Assembly (NCBI GenBank): GCA_050330975.1 | Contig: JBHJHK010000299.1 | Location: 1-7,951, forward strand | Reading direction: 5' to 3' | Source of the DNA: JBHJHK01 sp050330975 | GTDB taxonomy: Bacteria; Pseudomonadota; Gammaproteobacteria; Competibacterales; Competibacteraceae | Length of the DNA: 7,951 nt | In this document: piece by piece, positions 1 through 6,807 of the stretch | Layout: every line of letters begins with the position of its first letter | How positions within the stretch are numbered: the stretch's first letter is position 1 | Position numbers and translations under genes: made by a program | The notes under the pieces: model-generated | The model's database searches: none | What the model was told of the DNA's origin: nothing | The model's input: the letters and a program-made list of their open reading frames with translations, nothing else

Positions 1-1
1 A

Positions 2-1309
2 ATCTTGGCACCCCCCACCGCAGGTACCCAGTTAGTGCCGGGGGTGGGGGGGGATGCGCCGGGAGGGCGCTGCCGGGGGTTGGTGGCCGAGCTGCCGAAG
101 TGCGAGGCCGGCCTCGCCGACGATCCAGAGCGCCCCACCACCGTCAAAACCCGCTGTATCGGCGGTCACCAGCAGATGCTGCGCATCGACCGCGAGGACA
201 CCCAGCCCATTGGCGCTCCCTTGCAAAGCCAACTGCTGGCAGCCGCCTTGGCGGCGCTGCCCCAAAGGGGTGAGGGGATACCTACGGTGGTGCTATCGGA
301 CTACGGCAAGGGGGTCCTCCCCCTCGATTTCACCCGAGGGCTCCTGGGTGCCCTGGAGGGGCGGGCCAGGGTCATCGTCGACCCCAAGGGCGACGACTAC
401 CGCCGCTATGGTGGCGCCTATGTGGTCACCCCCAACTTGGCGGAGCTCCACGTGGCCACGGGCTGTGGGGTGGAGGGCTACGAGGCCATCGTCGCCGCCG
501 CCAAAGGCCTCATGGATCGCTGTGGTATCGCCAATGTCCTGGTCACCCGGGGGGAGCGGGGGATGACCTTGGTGCCCGGGACGGGGGAGGTGGTGCACAT
601 CCCCGCCCGGGCCCAGGATGTGTTCGACGTCTCCGGGGCCGGCGATACGGTGGTGGCGGTCCTCGCCGCCGCCTTGGGATCGGGGGCGCCCTTGGTGGCC
701 GCCGCCCATCTGGCCAACGTCGCCGCCGGTATCGTGGTGGGCAAACTGGGCACCGCCGAGGTGCGGCTGGAGGAACTCCTCCAAGCCCTGTCGTCTCAAG
801 ACCGCGATTTTCAGGGGGGCGAGGTGGCCCCCTCCCTGGCAGCGGCGGAGGAAATGGTGGATATCTGGCGGGCCCAGGGGCTCAAGGTGGGGTTTACCAA
901 CGGGTGTTTTGATCTCCTCCACCCCGGCCACGTGGCCCTGCTCCACCAGGCCCGAAGGGCCTGTGATCGCCTGGTGGTGGGACTCAACACCGACGCCTCG
1001 GTCAAAGGCCTCAAGGGGCCCACCCGGGCCGTACAGCACCAAGGCGCCAGGGCGGCCGTACTCGCCGCCCTGGCCAGCGTCGATCTGGTCGTGTTGTTCG
1101 ACGAGCCCACCCCCCTGGTCCTGATCCAGCACCTACGGCCCGATGTCCTGGTGAAGGGGGCCGACTACACCATCGATCAAGTGGTGGGGGCCGACGTGGT
1201 CCAGCGCCACGGGGGACGGGTGATCCTCGCCGAGCTCATCCCCGACCAGTCCACCAGCCGGCTGGTGGCCAAGATGGCCCAAGGGCCCGCCTCTGGGGTG
1301 GTCTCGTGA
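2..1309 (+). CDS. hldE: Bifunctional heptose-7-phosphate kinase / heptose-1-phosphate adenylyltransferase, 5' end missing
   Basis: This cytoplasmic enzyme phosphorylates D-glycero-D-manno-heptose 7-phosphate at C1 and later adenylylates the 1-phosphate, two steps of ADP-heptose synthesis for the LPS inner core. Numbering residues from the TTG at position 5, the PfkB-type kinase half shows PTTVKTR (44-50), HQQMLRIDRED (55-65), VLSDYGKG (96-103), DPKG (126-129), TPNLAEL (142-148) and DVSGAGDTV (208-216), which carries the catalytic Asp at 214. The nucleotidyltransferase half starts near 295 with FTNGCFDLLHPGH; the HxGH nucleotide-binding motif is 306-309. It ends with LVKGADY (382-388) and QSTSRL (415-420). 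Compared with the E. coli protein (about 477 residues), roughly 60 N-terminal residues are missing, including the GGAAN sugar-binding region. The frame is open to the window edge, so the TTG is probably not the true start. The first 30 residues fit the family poorly. Identity is secure. Confidence 0.95.
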   Translation: MLAPPTAGTQLVPGVGGDAPGGRCRGLVAELPKCEAGLADDPERPTTVKTRCIGGHQQMLRIDREDTQPIGAPLQSQLLAAALAALPQRGEGIPTVVLSDYGKGVLPLDFTRGLLGALEGRARVIVDPKGDDYRRYGGAYVVTPNLAELHVATGCGVEGYEAIVAAAKGLMDRCGIANVLVTRGERGMTLVPGTGEVVHIPARAQDVFDVSGAGDTVVAVLAAALGSGAPLVAAAHLANVAAGIVVGKLGTAEVRLEELLQALSSQDRDFQGGEVAPSLAAAEEMVDIWRAQGLKVGFTNGCFDLLHPGHVALLHQARRACDRLVVGLNTDASVKGLKGPTRAVQHQGARAAVLAALASVDLVVLFDEPTPLVLIQHLRPDVLVKGADYTIDQVVGADVVQRHGGRVILAELIPDQSTSRLVAKMAQGPASGVVS

Positions 1310-2283
1310 TTGTGGTCACCGGCGGCGCGGGGTTCATCGGCTCCAATCTCGTGGCCCACCTCAGTGCTGGCGCCGACGTGGTGGTGTGCGATAGGCTGCG
1401 CTCAAACGATAAATGGCGCAACCTGACGACTGTGGCACCGGCGGATTTTGTCTACCCCGAACAGTTGTTTGACGCCCTGGCCCACTATCGAACCGCCATC
1501 ACCTCCGTGATCCACATGGGGGCAGTGTCGGCCACCACGGTCACCGACGGCGATTTGGTGGTCCAGAGCAATTTTCAGCTATCGAGGGATTTGTGGCGCT
1601 GGTGCAGCGAGCAAGAGGTGCCGTTGATCTACGCCTCGTCGGCGGCCACCTATGGCGACGGCACCAAGGGCTTTGTGGACGAGGCCGCTGAAGAACACTT
1701 GGCCAAGCTCAAACCCCTCAACCTCTATGGCTGGTCCAAGCACTGGTTCGACCGCTGGGCGGTGGCCCAAGCACGTCGGGGGCTTTGCCCCCCTTCGTGG
1801 GCGGGGTTGAAATTCTTCAATGTCTACGGTCCAGGGGAGGCTCACAAGGGGTCCATGAAGAGCGTCGTGGCCCACTTATTCCCCAAGGTCGCCGCTGGGG
1901 AGCCGGCGCGGTTGTTCAAGTCCTACCACCCCGACTACCCCCACGGCGGTCAACGGCGGGATTTCGTCTACGTCAAAGACTGTGTGGCCGTAGTGGAGTG
2001 GCTGTTGACCCAGCGAGCGACGGCTGGGCTGTTCAACGTGGGCACTGGGCGTGCCCGCACCTTTGAAGACCTCGCCAAGGCGTTGATGCGGGCGCTTAAC
2101 GTGGAACCTCGCATCGAATACATCGATATGCCCGAGGCCCTGCGGGATAAATACCAGTATTTCACCGAGGCCTCGCTGGACAACTTGCGAGCGGTGGGCT
2201 ATTGCGCCCCCTTCACCGACTTGGAAACTGGGGTTGCCGACTACGTCCACGGCCACCTAATGAGTGTCACCCACCGCCCCTGA
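1306..2283 (+). CDS. hldD: ADP-L-glycero-D-manno-heptose 6-epimerase
   Basis: The enzyme converts ADP-D-glycero-D-manno-heptose to the L-glycero form, the last step in making the LPS core heptose donor. It is an NADP-dependent extended short-chain dehydrogenase (Rossmann fold). The start is GTG, overlapping the hldE stop as GTGA, with a GGGGTGG tract at 1295-1301 as a possible ribosome binding site. This places the dinucleotide motif GGAGFIG at residues 6-12. The family signature YASSAATYG is at 109-117, the catalytic Tyr/Lys pair is in YGWSK (Y141, K145), and the motif FNVYGPGEAHKGSM (171-184) supplies the second catalytic lysine, K181. RDFVYVKD and FNVGTGRA follow in the sugar-binding part. 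At 325 residues it is slightly longer than the roughly 310-residue E. coli enzyme. Nothing appears broken. It is co-transcribed and translationally coupled with hldE. Confidence 0.95.
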   Translation: MIVVTGGAGFIGSNLVAHLSAGADVVVCDRLRSNDKWRNLTTVAPADFVYPEQLFDALAHYRTAITSVIHMGAVSATTVTDGDLVVQSNFQLSRDLWRWCSEQEVPLIYASSAATYGDGTKGFVDEAAEEHLAKLKPLNLYGWSKHWFDRWAVAQARRGLCPPSWAGLKFFNVYGPGEAHKGSMKSVVAHLFPKVAAGEPARLFKSYHPDYPHGGQRRDFVYVKDCVAVVEWLLTQRATAGLFNVGTGRARTFEDLAKALMRALNVEPRIEYIDMPEALRDKYQYFTEASLDNLRAVGYCAPFTDLETGVADYVHGHLMSVTHRP

Positions 2284-2288
2284 GGGGC
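2276..2288 (+). promoter_or_regulatory. Stop-codon hairpin GCCCC-TGA-GGGGC at the hldD/ligase junction
   Basis: A perfect 5-bp GC stem has the hldD stop codon TGA as its three-base loop. The right arm contains the only G-rich tract (GAGGGG, 2282-2287) upstream of the ligase ATG at 2299, at a longish spacing of 11 bases. No T tract follows, so a terminator is unlikely. I infer a small coupling structure that a ribosome reaching the hldD stop would open. A chance palindrome in GC-rich DNA remains possible. Confidence 0.35.
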
Positions 2289-2298
2289 AGAGTTCACA

Positions 2299-3642
2299 AT
2301 GCGCGACATCCTCATCCTGGCCACTATTTACATTTCGGTACCTATCATTTTTCTGCGCCCGTGGACGGGTATTTTGGTCTGGTACTGGGTTGCTCTGATG
2401 AATCCCCACCGGTTGGCCTGGAGCAGTACCGTCAATTTCTACTCCGTATCCGCTCTTGTGGGAGCTGCTGCGCTGGGGGCATTTGTCCTGGCCAAAGACA
2501 AGAAAAATATCTCTTGGGACCGGGAAATGTTCTTGATGTTGGCCTTGGCTATCTGGTTTACAATTACAACCTTTTTTGCTTGGGTACCCAATGAGGCCTG
2601 GCTTCATTGGGACCAGATGATGAAGACTTTATTATTCGCCTTTTTGACCACATCGTTAATCCATGGCCGAGAACGCATTCGGGCCCTTGTGTGGGTGGCG
2701 ACTTTATCCATCGCCTTCTTCGGAGTGAAAGGCGGGATATTTTCCATAATGACTGGGGGTGTCCACCGCATTTGGGGGCCCGCGGGAACTTTTATTGGCG
2801 ACAACAATCACATGGGCCTGGCTTTTGTGATCACTATTCCCTTAATTATCTTTGCCCTCAAAGAAGAGCCCAAACTCTGGGTTCGTCGAGCGCTCTGGGT
2901 GGTGGCGATGTTGTGCGTGTTATCCGCCATTTTCACCTATTCCCGCGGAGCGTTTTTGGGTTTGAGTTTTGTGCTGTTGTTTGCCATCTGGCGAACCAAG
3001 CGCCGCTGGTTGTATTTATCGACCCTGGTACCCATCGCCCTGGTAGCTGTGTTGGTCTTGGCTCCCACGAAGCTCCTAGAGCGCTGGGCGACGTTACAGA
3101 CCGCTGTGGAGGAAGACGGTTCGGCCAAGCAGCGCCTCCAATCGTGGAGCGTATCGTGGAATATCGCCAAGCGCCATCCCTTTGGGGCGGGGTTTCGCAT
3201 GTACCGGATGCCGGCCCAGCGCTGGTTATCCTACGACCGGTCGGGTTTGAGCAGTTTGGGCCGGGGTTTCAATCAGCCCCGGGCCCAGCACAGTGTGTAC
3301 TTTCAAGTCATGAGTGAACACGGCTTGATCGGCTTTGGCCTGTTTGCGGCCCTGATGGCGGGGGTGTTTTTTCGTCTGGGCAGCTTGCGGCGCACCGCCG
3401 CGCGCCTCGGCGATGAAGTGCGCTGGATTCACTCCTATGCCACGGGACTACAAATTTGCTTGGGCGGCTACATCGTCTGTGGTGCCTTTCTCAACCTGGC
3501 CTACTTTCCGCTGTTCTATCTCTATGTGGCCCTGACCTCGGTGATGCGCCGGGAACTGGTCGCCTATCAAAGCAAGCGCGCCGCCGTTACCCAAGCCCCA
3601 GAAATGGGGGTAAGGCCCGCCTGGGCCCCGTCGGGGCGTTAG
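2299..3642 (+). CDS. Polytopic O-antigen ligase/polymerase-like protein, exosortase A system-associated type
   Basis: This 447-residue integral inner-membrane protein has about ten or more hydrophobic stretches. It starts at ATG 2299, where the first residues (MRDILILATIYISVPIIFLRP) already match the family. I recognise the putative O-glycosylation ligase, exosortase A system-associated (TIGR03097-like, related to the WaaL/Wzy_C fold) from the combination MNPHRL (34-39), KGGIFSI and TGG (144-154), WGPAGTFIGDNN (159-170) and the YSRGA motif (214-218). WaaL/Wzy enzymes commonly carry an important Arg in or near such a loop. A large periplasmic loop (about 258-330) with HPFGAGF (293-299) leads to AQHSVYFQVMSEHGLIGFG (329-347), the usual Wzy_C ending. 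The expected role is polymerising or ligating an undecaprenyl-linked glycan in the periplasm; the acceptor is unknown. GC content appears lower than in hldE and hldD. It lies 15 bases after hldD and 2 bases before the acyl carrier gene. Confidence 0.85.
   Translation: MRDILILATIYISVPIIFLRPWTGILVWYWVALMNPHRLAWSSTVNFYSVSALVGAAALGAFVLAKDKKNISWDREMFLMLALAIWFTITTFFAWVPNEAWLHWDQMMKTLLFAFLTTSLIHGRERIRALVWVATLSIAFFGVKGGIFSIMTGGVHRIWGPAGTFIGDNNHMGLAFVITIPLIIFALKEEPKLWVRRALWVVAMLCVLSAIFTYSRGAFLGLSFVLLFAIWRTKRRWLYLSTLVPIALVAVLVLAPTKLLERWATLQTAVEEDGSAKQRLQSWSVSWNIAKRHPFGAGFRMYRMPAQRWLSYDRSGLSSLGRGFNQPRAQHSVYFQVMSEHGLIGFGLFAALMAGVFFRLGSLRRTAARLGDEVRWIHSYATGLQICLGGYIVCGAFLNLAYFPLFYLYVALTSVMRRELVAYQSKRAAVTQAPEMGVRPAWAPSGR
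3625..3637 (+). promoter_or_regulatory. Hairpin GCCCC-GTC-GGGGC at the end of the ligase gene
   Basis: A perfect 5-bp GC stem with a three-base loop lies inside the last codons of the ligase gene, just before its TAG (3640-3642). The right arm, GGGGC (3633-3637), is the only purine-rich tract at a suitable distance (about 7 bases) from the acyl carrier ATG at 3645, so it probably doubles as that gene's ribosome binding site. The stem is identical to the one at 2276-2288. A role in translational coupling is inferred. Confidence 0.35.
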
Positions 3643-3644
3643 CC

Positions 3645-3911
3645 ATGGTCCCCGGTGAGCCGGCCCTCGCCGTGGCGAGGCGGTTGGTGTGTCAGACCTT
3701 GTCCATCCCCTGGGAGCGCCTTCCCTTGGCCGCCGATACCCCCCTGTTGGGGGCCGTGGCGGAGTTGGACTCGGTGTCGGTGGTGGCCCTGTTGGAAGCC
3801 ATCGAAGCCCACAACGGCCAGCCTCTGGACGAGGGGGCCATCGATGCCGAGACCTTCGCCACCCTGGGGACTTTGGCGGCGCTCATCGGCGTCCCCGGAG
3901 GCGCTGAGTGA
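3645..3911 (+). CDS. Acyl carrier protein, exosortase A-cluster type
   Basis: This 88-residue cytoplasmic phosphopantetheine carrier holds an acyl or other carboxylate group as a thioester. The four-helix ACP pattern is visible: an N-terminal helix (about 6-19), the conserved TPLLGAVAELDSVSVVALLE (32-51) with Ser43 of LDS as the expected phosphopantetheine site, and a final AETFATLGTLAALI segment. The LLGA..ELDS and ETFATLGSL-like ending are typical of the small carriers found in XrtA/PEP-CTERM polysaccharide loci rather than of fatty-acid AcpP. The frame is open much further upstream, but that part lies inside the ligase gene; ATG 3645, two bases after the ligase stop, gives a normal ACP length. 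The stop overlaps the next start as GTGA, which implies a coupled, perhaps matched, partner. The cargo is unknown. Confidence 0.85.
   Translation: MVPGEPALAVARRLVCQTLSIPWERLPLAADTPLLGAVAELDSVSVVALLEAIEAHNGQPLDEGAIDAETFATLGTLAALIGVPGGAE
3897..3901 (+). promoter_or_regulatory. Shine-Dalgarno GGAGG for the GNAT gene
   Basis: GGAGG lies six bases before the GTG at 3908 and inside the 3' end of the acyl carrier gene. It fixes the start of the acyltransferase at this GTG and is the best ribosome binding site among the first five genes. Confidence 0.7.
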
Positions 3912-5110
3912 GGGACTTCACCCGCGCCGACTGGCGGGTGACCTTCGAGCCCCTGGCCGATTATCGACATCTGGCCGCGCCTTGGCGGCGTCTGGAGGGC
4001 CGAGGGGCCCGGTCGTTTTTCCAATCCTGGTTGTGGATGGGCACATGGCTTGGGGTATTGCCGCCCGTTCTCGAGCCTTTTGTGGCGGCGGTATACCGCG
4101 GTCCCCGGCTGGTGGGGCTCGCGGTGTGGGTGCGCTGTCCTCTGCGTCGCCACGGCTGGTTGCACAGCGACAGCCTTTGGTTGGCGGAGACCGGGCAGCC
4201 CGTCTTGGATCGTTTGACCGTGGAGTACAACGGTCCCTTGACTGAGCCGGGCCTTGAGGCCCCAGTGTTGCGCATGCTGCTGGGGGCCTTGTGTCGGCTC
4301 GATGGTCGTTGGGACGAGTGTTACATGTCCAACGCCGCACCTCTGCAGACCACCACCTACCGGGCGGTGGCTGGAGCGTGTGGGCTTCAGAGCCGCGTCG
4401 TCGCCCAGGCCCCCTGCTATTGGGTGGATTTGTGTCAATTGCGCCGTGATCGGATGGGTCATTTGGAGGTCTTGAGCGGCAATACCCGCTACCAAGTGCG
4501 CCAGTCCCTGGGGGCCTACCGGGCAGTGGGGCCATTGACCGTCGACGTTCCCCGAGATCTGGCCGAGGCCAAGGCTTTTTTTGCCCGTCTGGTGGTTCTC
4601 CATCGCCGCCACTGGCGGTCCCGGGGCCGACCTGGGGCCTTTGCTACATCCTTCGCCTGGCAGTTTCACCAGCGGTTGTTGGACGCAGCCTGGCCCCACG
4701 GGGTGCAGGTCTTGAAATTCTCCGCCGGTGCTGAGGTCATCGGCTATTTGTACAATTTTCACTGGAGTGGCCGGGTCTTCAACTACCAAAGTGGTTTCCA
4801 CTACGTAGACGATCCCAAGAAGCGTCCCGGTCTGGTATGTCACACCCTGGCCATCGATTACTATCTCCAGCGCCAGGCCGACTGCTACGACTTCATGGCC
4901 GGTTACGGGCGGCACAAGGCGAGCCTGGCGACTCATTCGGCCACCATGTCTTCTTTGGTTTTCCAGCGTCCCCGCTGGAAGTTGGGTATTGAGGACCGAC
5001 TGCGTCGACTCAAGGGCCAGTGGCTAGCTTTGAGAACCCCAGTTTCCCCAAGGGAAGAGTCTCCTCGGACGGTTTTGACTATTGCCGGGGGCGACGAGGG
5101 ATTGCGGTGA
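3908..5110 (+). CDS. GNAT-fold acyltransferase, BioF2/CelD-like (FemAB-related)
   Basis: This 400-residue protein has no signal peptide or membrane segment and is probably cytoplasmic. The C-terminal half carries the pattern of the Acetyltransf_6 (BioF2-like) family found in extracellular polysaccharide clusters: NTRYQVRQS (192-200), FFARLVVLHRRHW with RGRPGAF (224-245), VIGYLYNF (277-284), FNYQSGFHY (291-299), PGLVCHTLAIDYY (307-319) and YDFMAGYGRHKASL (327-340). The N-terminal half (about 12-170) would be the first of the two related GNAT lobes. Family members transfer acyl or aminoacyl groups to sugars or amines; the substrate cannot be read from the sequence. The GTG start is supported by the GTGA overlap with the acyl carrier gene and by GGAGG six bases upstream. 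The adjacent carrier suggests an acyl-ACP donor rather than acyl-CoA (inference). PEP-CTERM loci often carry FemAB-related proteins of this general kind. Confidence 0.78.
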   Translation: MRDFTRADWRVTFEPLADYRHLAAPWRRLEGRGARSFFQSWLWMGTWLGVLPPVLEPFVAAVYRGPRLVGLAVWVRCPLRRHGWLHSDSLWLAETGQPVLDRLTVEYNGPLTEPGLEAPVLRMLLGALCRLDGRWDECYMSNAAPLQTTTYRAVAGACGLQSRVVAQAPCYWVDLCQLRRDRMGHLEVLSGNTRYQVRQSLGAYRAVGPLTVDVPRDLAEAKAFFARLVVLHRRHWRSRGRPGAFATSFAWQFHQRLLDAAWPHGVQVLKFSAGAEVIGYLYNFHWSGRVFNYQSGFHYVDDPKKRPGLVCHTLAIDYYLQRQADCYDFMAGYGRHKASLATHSATMSSLVFQRPRWKLGIEDRLRRLKGQWLALRTPVSPREESPRTVLTIAGGDEGLR

Positions 5111-5117
5111 TGGGTAG

Positions 5118-5189
5118 ATGACGGTCAAAATCACGCTAGGGGAAGTGAGTCAACAATACCGTAGGGTCGATGCTATGGCTATTCCATGA
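5118..5189 (+). CDS. Possible leader mini-ORF (23 codons) overlapping the wzx-like start
   Basis: This short frame starts at ATG 5118 (MTVKITLGEVSQQY...) and its TGA overlaps the ATG of the wzx-like gene as ATGA. It lies between the GNAT stop and the wzx-like gene, in 75 bases that otherwise hold nothing recognisable. The wzx-like ATG has no Shine-Dalgarno at the usual distance, so re-initiation after this mini-ORF would explain its translation. The mini-ORF's own ribosome binding site is weak (GGG at 5112-5114, very close). The peptide is not recognised; it could be a decayed gene end or chance. Confidence 0.3.
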   Translation: MTVKITLGEVSQQYRRVDAMAIP

Positions 5190-6673
5190 ATGTCGCCACT
5201 ATAAGAAATCTCATCATCAATGGTTGCGGGCATTTGTTCAATGCTTTATCAATTTTTGTGATTACGCCATTTATTATCGATTACTTGGGTAAGGATGGCT
5301 ATGGGCTTTGGAGTTTGATGGTCGTTGTCATCGGTTATGTGGCCTTGCTCGATCTCGGCATCAGGGCGAGTGTTTGTCGGTACATCATAAGATATAGCGC
5401 CCGTAGTGATTACCATGGGAGTCGTGCGGTTCTGAGAACAGGGTTGGCGATCTACTTGGTGATAGGTGTCGCAATTGTTTTCTTTGTGCAGGTAGTCGCC
5501 GAGTATTTTTTTGAAATTTTTCCAGTTCTTCAAAGTGGCATGGTGGGGAGTGATGTCAATATAGTACTTACCCTACTGTCGCTGGGATCCTTGTGTGCCC
5601 TTCTGACGGCTGTATACAACGGTCTATTACAATCGAAAGAAGCCTTCTGGAAGATACAATTGATTAGTGCTGGCGGCGTCGTGTTGCGCTTCGGCTTGAA
5701 TCTGCTCAGCATAGAACGAGACTTGTTGTACATCGGCTTGTCGTTATCGATTTGTTTGACCAACTTTGTCAATTTTGTGGTGACTGTGCTGACCGCCTAC
5801 AAAACGGCAAGGGAGAGCTTTTCTCTCATTCCGCGCTATTACAAGCGCTATTTTGTTGAAATTATCGTCTATGCTTCGTCGTGTCTCGTAATAACTGTTG
5901 CCATTCGCATTGGTAATGAAACCGATATCGTTTTGATTGGTATGTATTTGACTGCTGAGGATATCACCATGTACTCTCTGGGGGCGATGCTAACCCTGTA
6001 TGGTTGGAATCTTATTGCCCAAATTGGCACTACGCTTATTCCAAAGCTCCACAAATATGGTGCCACCATGGAGGTAGAGAAATTTCAGGATGTCATGAAC
6101 ACCTACACTCTACTGTACTTGATATTTGGTGGGCTGCTGTACAGCGGAATTATATTATTTGGCAGGGACTTTTTTGACTTGTGGTTGGGGGAAGGACACG
6201 ATCAAGCCTATGCCTGTGCAGCTATTTTGGCTGCGAGTAGGATAGCCCTTTTATTCGCCTCTGCCATAGGGCCCGCCATGTCGGCAACCAACCATATGGG
6301 TTTGACCACGTCAATAACTCTGCTGGATTCGTTGGTCAATTTTTTGCTTACTTGGGCTTGTTTGGCCGTATTCGAAATGGGTGTTTTGGCAGTGGCCATG
6401 GCAACATTGATATCTAGAGTTGTTGTTTTCGTGGGATTACACTTCTACACCGCTTTTTGCTGGCTCAAAGAACCTTTTTTGGTGTTTTCTAAGAAAAACT
6501 TGTTTGTTGTTGTACCCATGGCGTCTTTCTGTCTGATTTTTGCTTATGGGGTTGAGGCAGTATCCATTGAAGGATGGCTGATGTTTTTTGGGGTAACTAC
6601 AGTGTTTGCTACTGCGGTTTTGGGTTCAGCCCTTGCTTTATCAAAGCATATGAGTTTATGGAAAAGTGTCTGA
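5186..6673 (+). CDS. Wzx-like polysaccharide flippase (MOP superfamily)
   Basis: This 495-residue inner-membrane protein has about 12-14 predicted membrane segments and no soluble domain, the normal size for the PST/Wzx branch of the MATE/MOP exporters. The N-terminal family features are ITPFIIDYLGKDGYGLWSL (26-44) and LLDLGIRASVCRYIIRY (54-70); YNGLLQSKEAFW lies in the first half and SALGAM/SLGAMLTLYG-like helices in the middle. Such proteins flip undecaprenyl-diphosphate-linked oligosaccharides to the periplasm, where the ligase-like protein in this cluster could use them. ATG 5186 is chosen because the family pattern starts directly after it. Its GC content is far below that of the upstream genes (22 of 60 bases at 5461-5520), with many A/T-ending codons, which suggests separate acquisition. 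A 75-base gap separates it from the GNAT gene. An oligosaccharide flippase is more likely than a drug exporter given the context. Confidence 0.85.
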   Translation: MNVATIRNLIINGCGHLFNALSIFVITPFIIDYLGKDGYGLWSLMVVVIGYVALLDLGIRASVCRYIIRYSARSDYHGSRAVLRTGLAIYLVIGVAIVFFVQVVAEYFFEIFPVLQSGMVGSDVNIVLTLLSLGSLCALLTAVYNGLLQSKEAFWKIQLISAGGVVLRFGLNLLSIERDLLYIGLSLSICLTNFVNFVVTVLTAYKTARESFSLIPRYYKRYFVEIIVYASSCLVITVAIRIGNETDIVLIGMYLTAEDITMYSLGAMLTLYGWNLIAQIGTTLIPKLHKYGATMEVEKFQDVMNTYTLLYLIFGGLLYSGIILFGRDFFDLWLGEGHDQAYACAAILAASRIALLFASAIGPAMSATNHMGLTTSITLLDSLVNFLLTWACLAVFEMGVLAVAMATLISRVVVFVGLHFYTAFCWLKEPFLVFSKKNLFVVVPMASFCLIFAYGVEAVSIEGWLMFFGVTTVFATAVLGSALALSKHMSLWKSV

Positions 6674-6807
6674 GTTGTGGCTAATTAAAAAACATGAGAG
6701 ACCAAAAAATGGCGCGATTGATTTTTGTTTTTTCTTCGTGGGTTTGATGATATTCTGCGCCGCTTCTCGGGTTCTAGGAGGCAAGCTTTGATTAAACGCT
6801 GCTCATT
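6674..6807 (+). other. AT-rich intergenic spacer
   Basis: These 134 bases between the flippase and methyltransferase genes begin AT-rich, with runs AAAAAA (6687-6692), CAAAAAAT (6703-6710) and ATTTTTGTTTTTTC (6721-6734). The A and T runs can pair, but only as weak A-T stems around a GGCGCGATTG loop, so a factor-independent terminator is doubtful. I see no convincing -35/-10 pair. The right end holds a strong AGGAGG at 6776-6781. Confidence 0.5.
6776..6781 (+). promoter_or_regulatory. Shine-Dalgarno AGGAGG pointing to TTG 6788
   Basis: This is the strongest ribosome binding site in the window. It lies six bases before a TTG at 6788, which opens a 21-codon frame that is not the methyltransferase frame. 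It is 26 bases from ATG 6808, too far to serve that start directly. Confidence 0.6.

Noticed and set aside
293..1132. A 279-codon minus-strand open frame opposite hldE
   Set aside because: Antisense to unmistakable kinase and nucleotidyltransferase motifs; low-complexity Gly/His/Pro composition and no recognisable domain.
3456..3644. N-terminal extension of the acyl carrier frame into the ligase gene
   Set aside because: The extra codons overlap the conserved end of the ligase, have no ACP character, and ATG 3645 gives the normal carrier length.
3692..4936. A 414-codon minus-strand open frame opposite the acyl carrier and GNAT genes, longer than the GNAT gene itself
   Set aside because: It lies wholly antisense to two well-recognised genes, is rich in His, Gln, Pro and Gly with no family pattern, and is the expected by-product of strong third-position GC bias.
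6687..6734. Possible factor-independent terminator after the flippase gene from A runs facing T runs
   Set aside because: The possible stem is almost only A-T pairs with a large GC loop, so it would be unstable; listed only as an AT-rich spacer.
6694..6747. Short frame of 17 codons starting ATG 6694 after the flippase
   Set aside because: No ribosome binding site, no recognisable sequence, and it lies in a homopolymer-rich spacer.
6718..6756. Promoter-like TTGATT ... TATTCT before the methyltransferase
   Set aside because: Spacing and matches are poor, and AT-rich tracts give such partial matches by chance.
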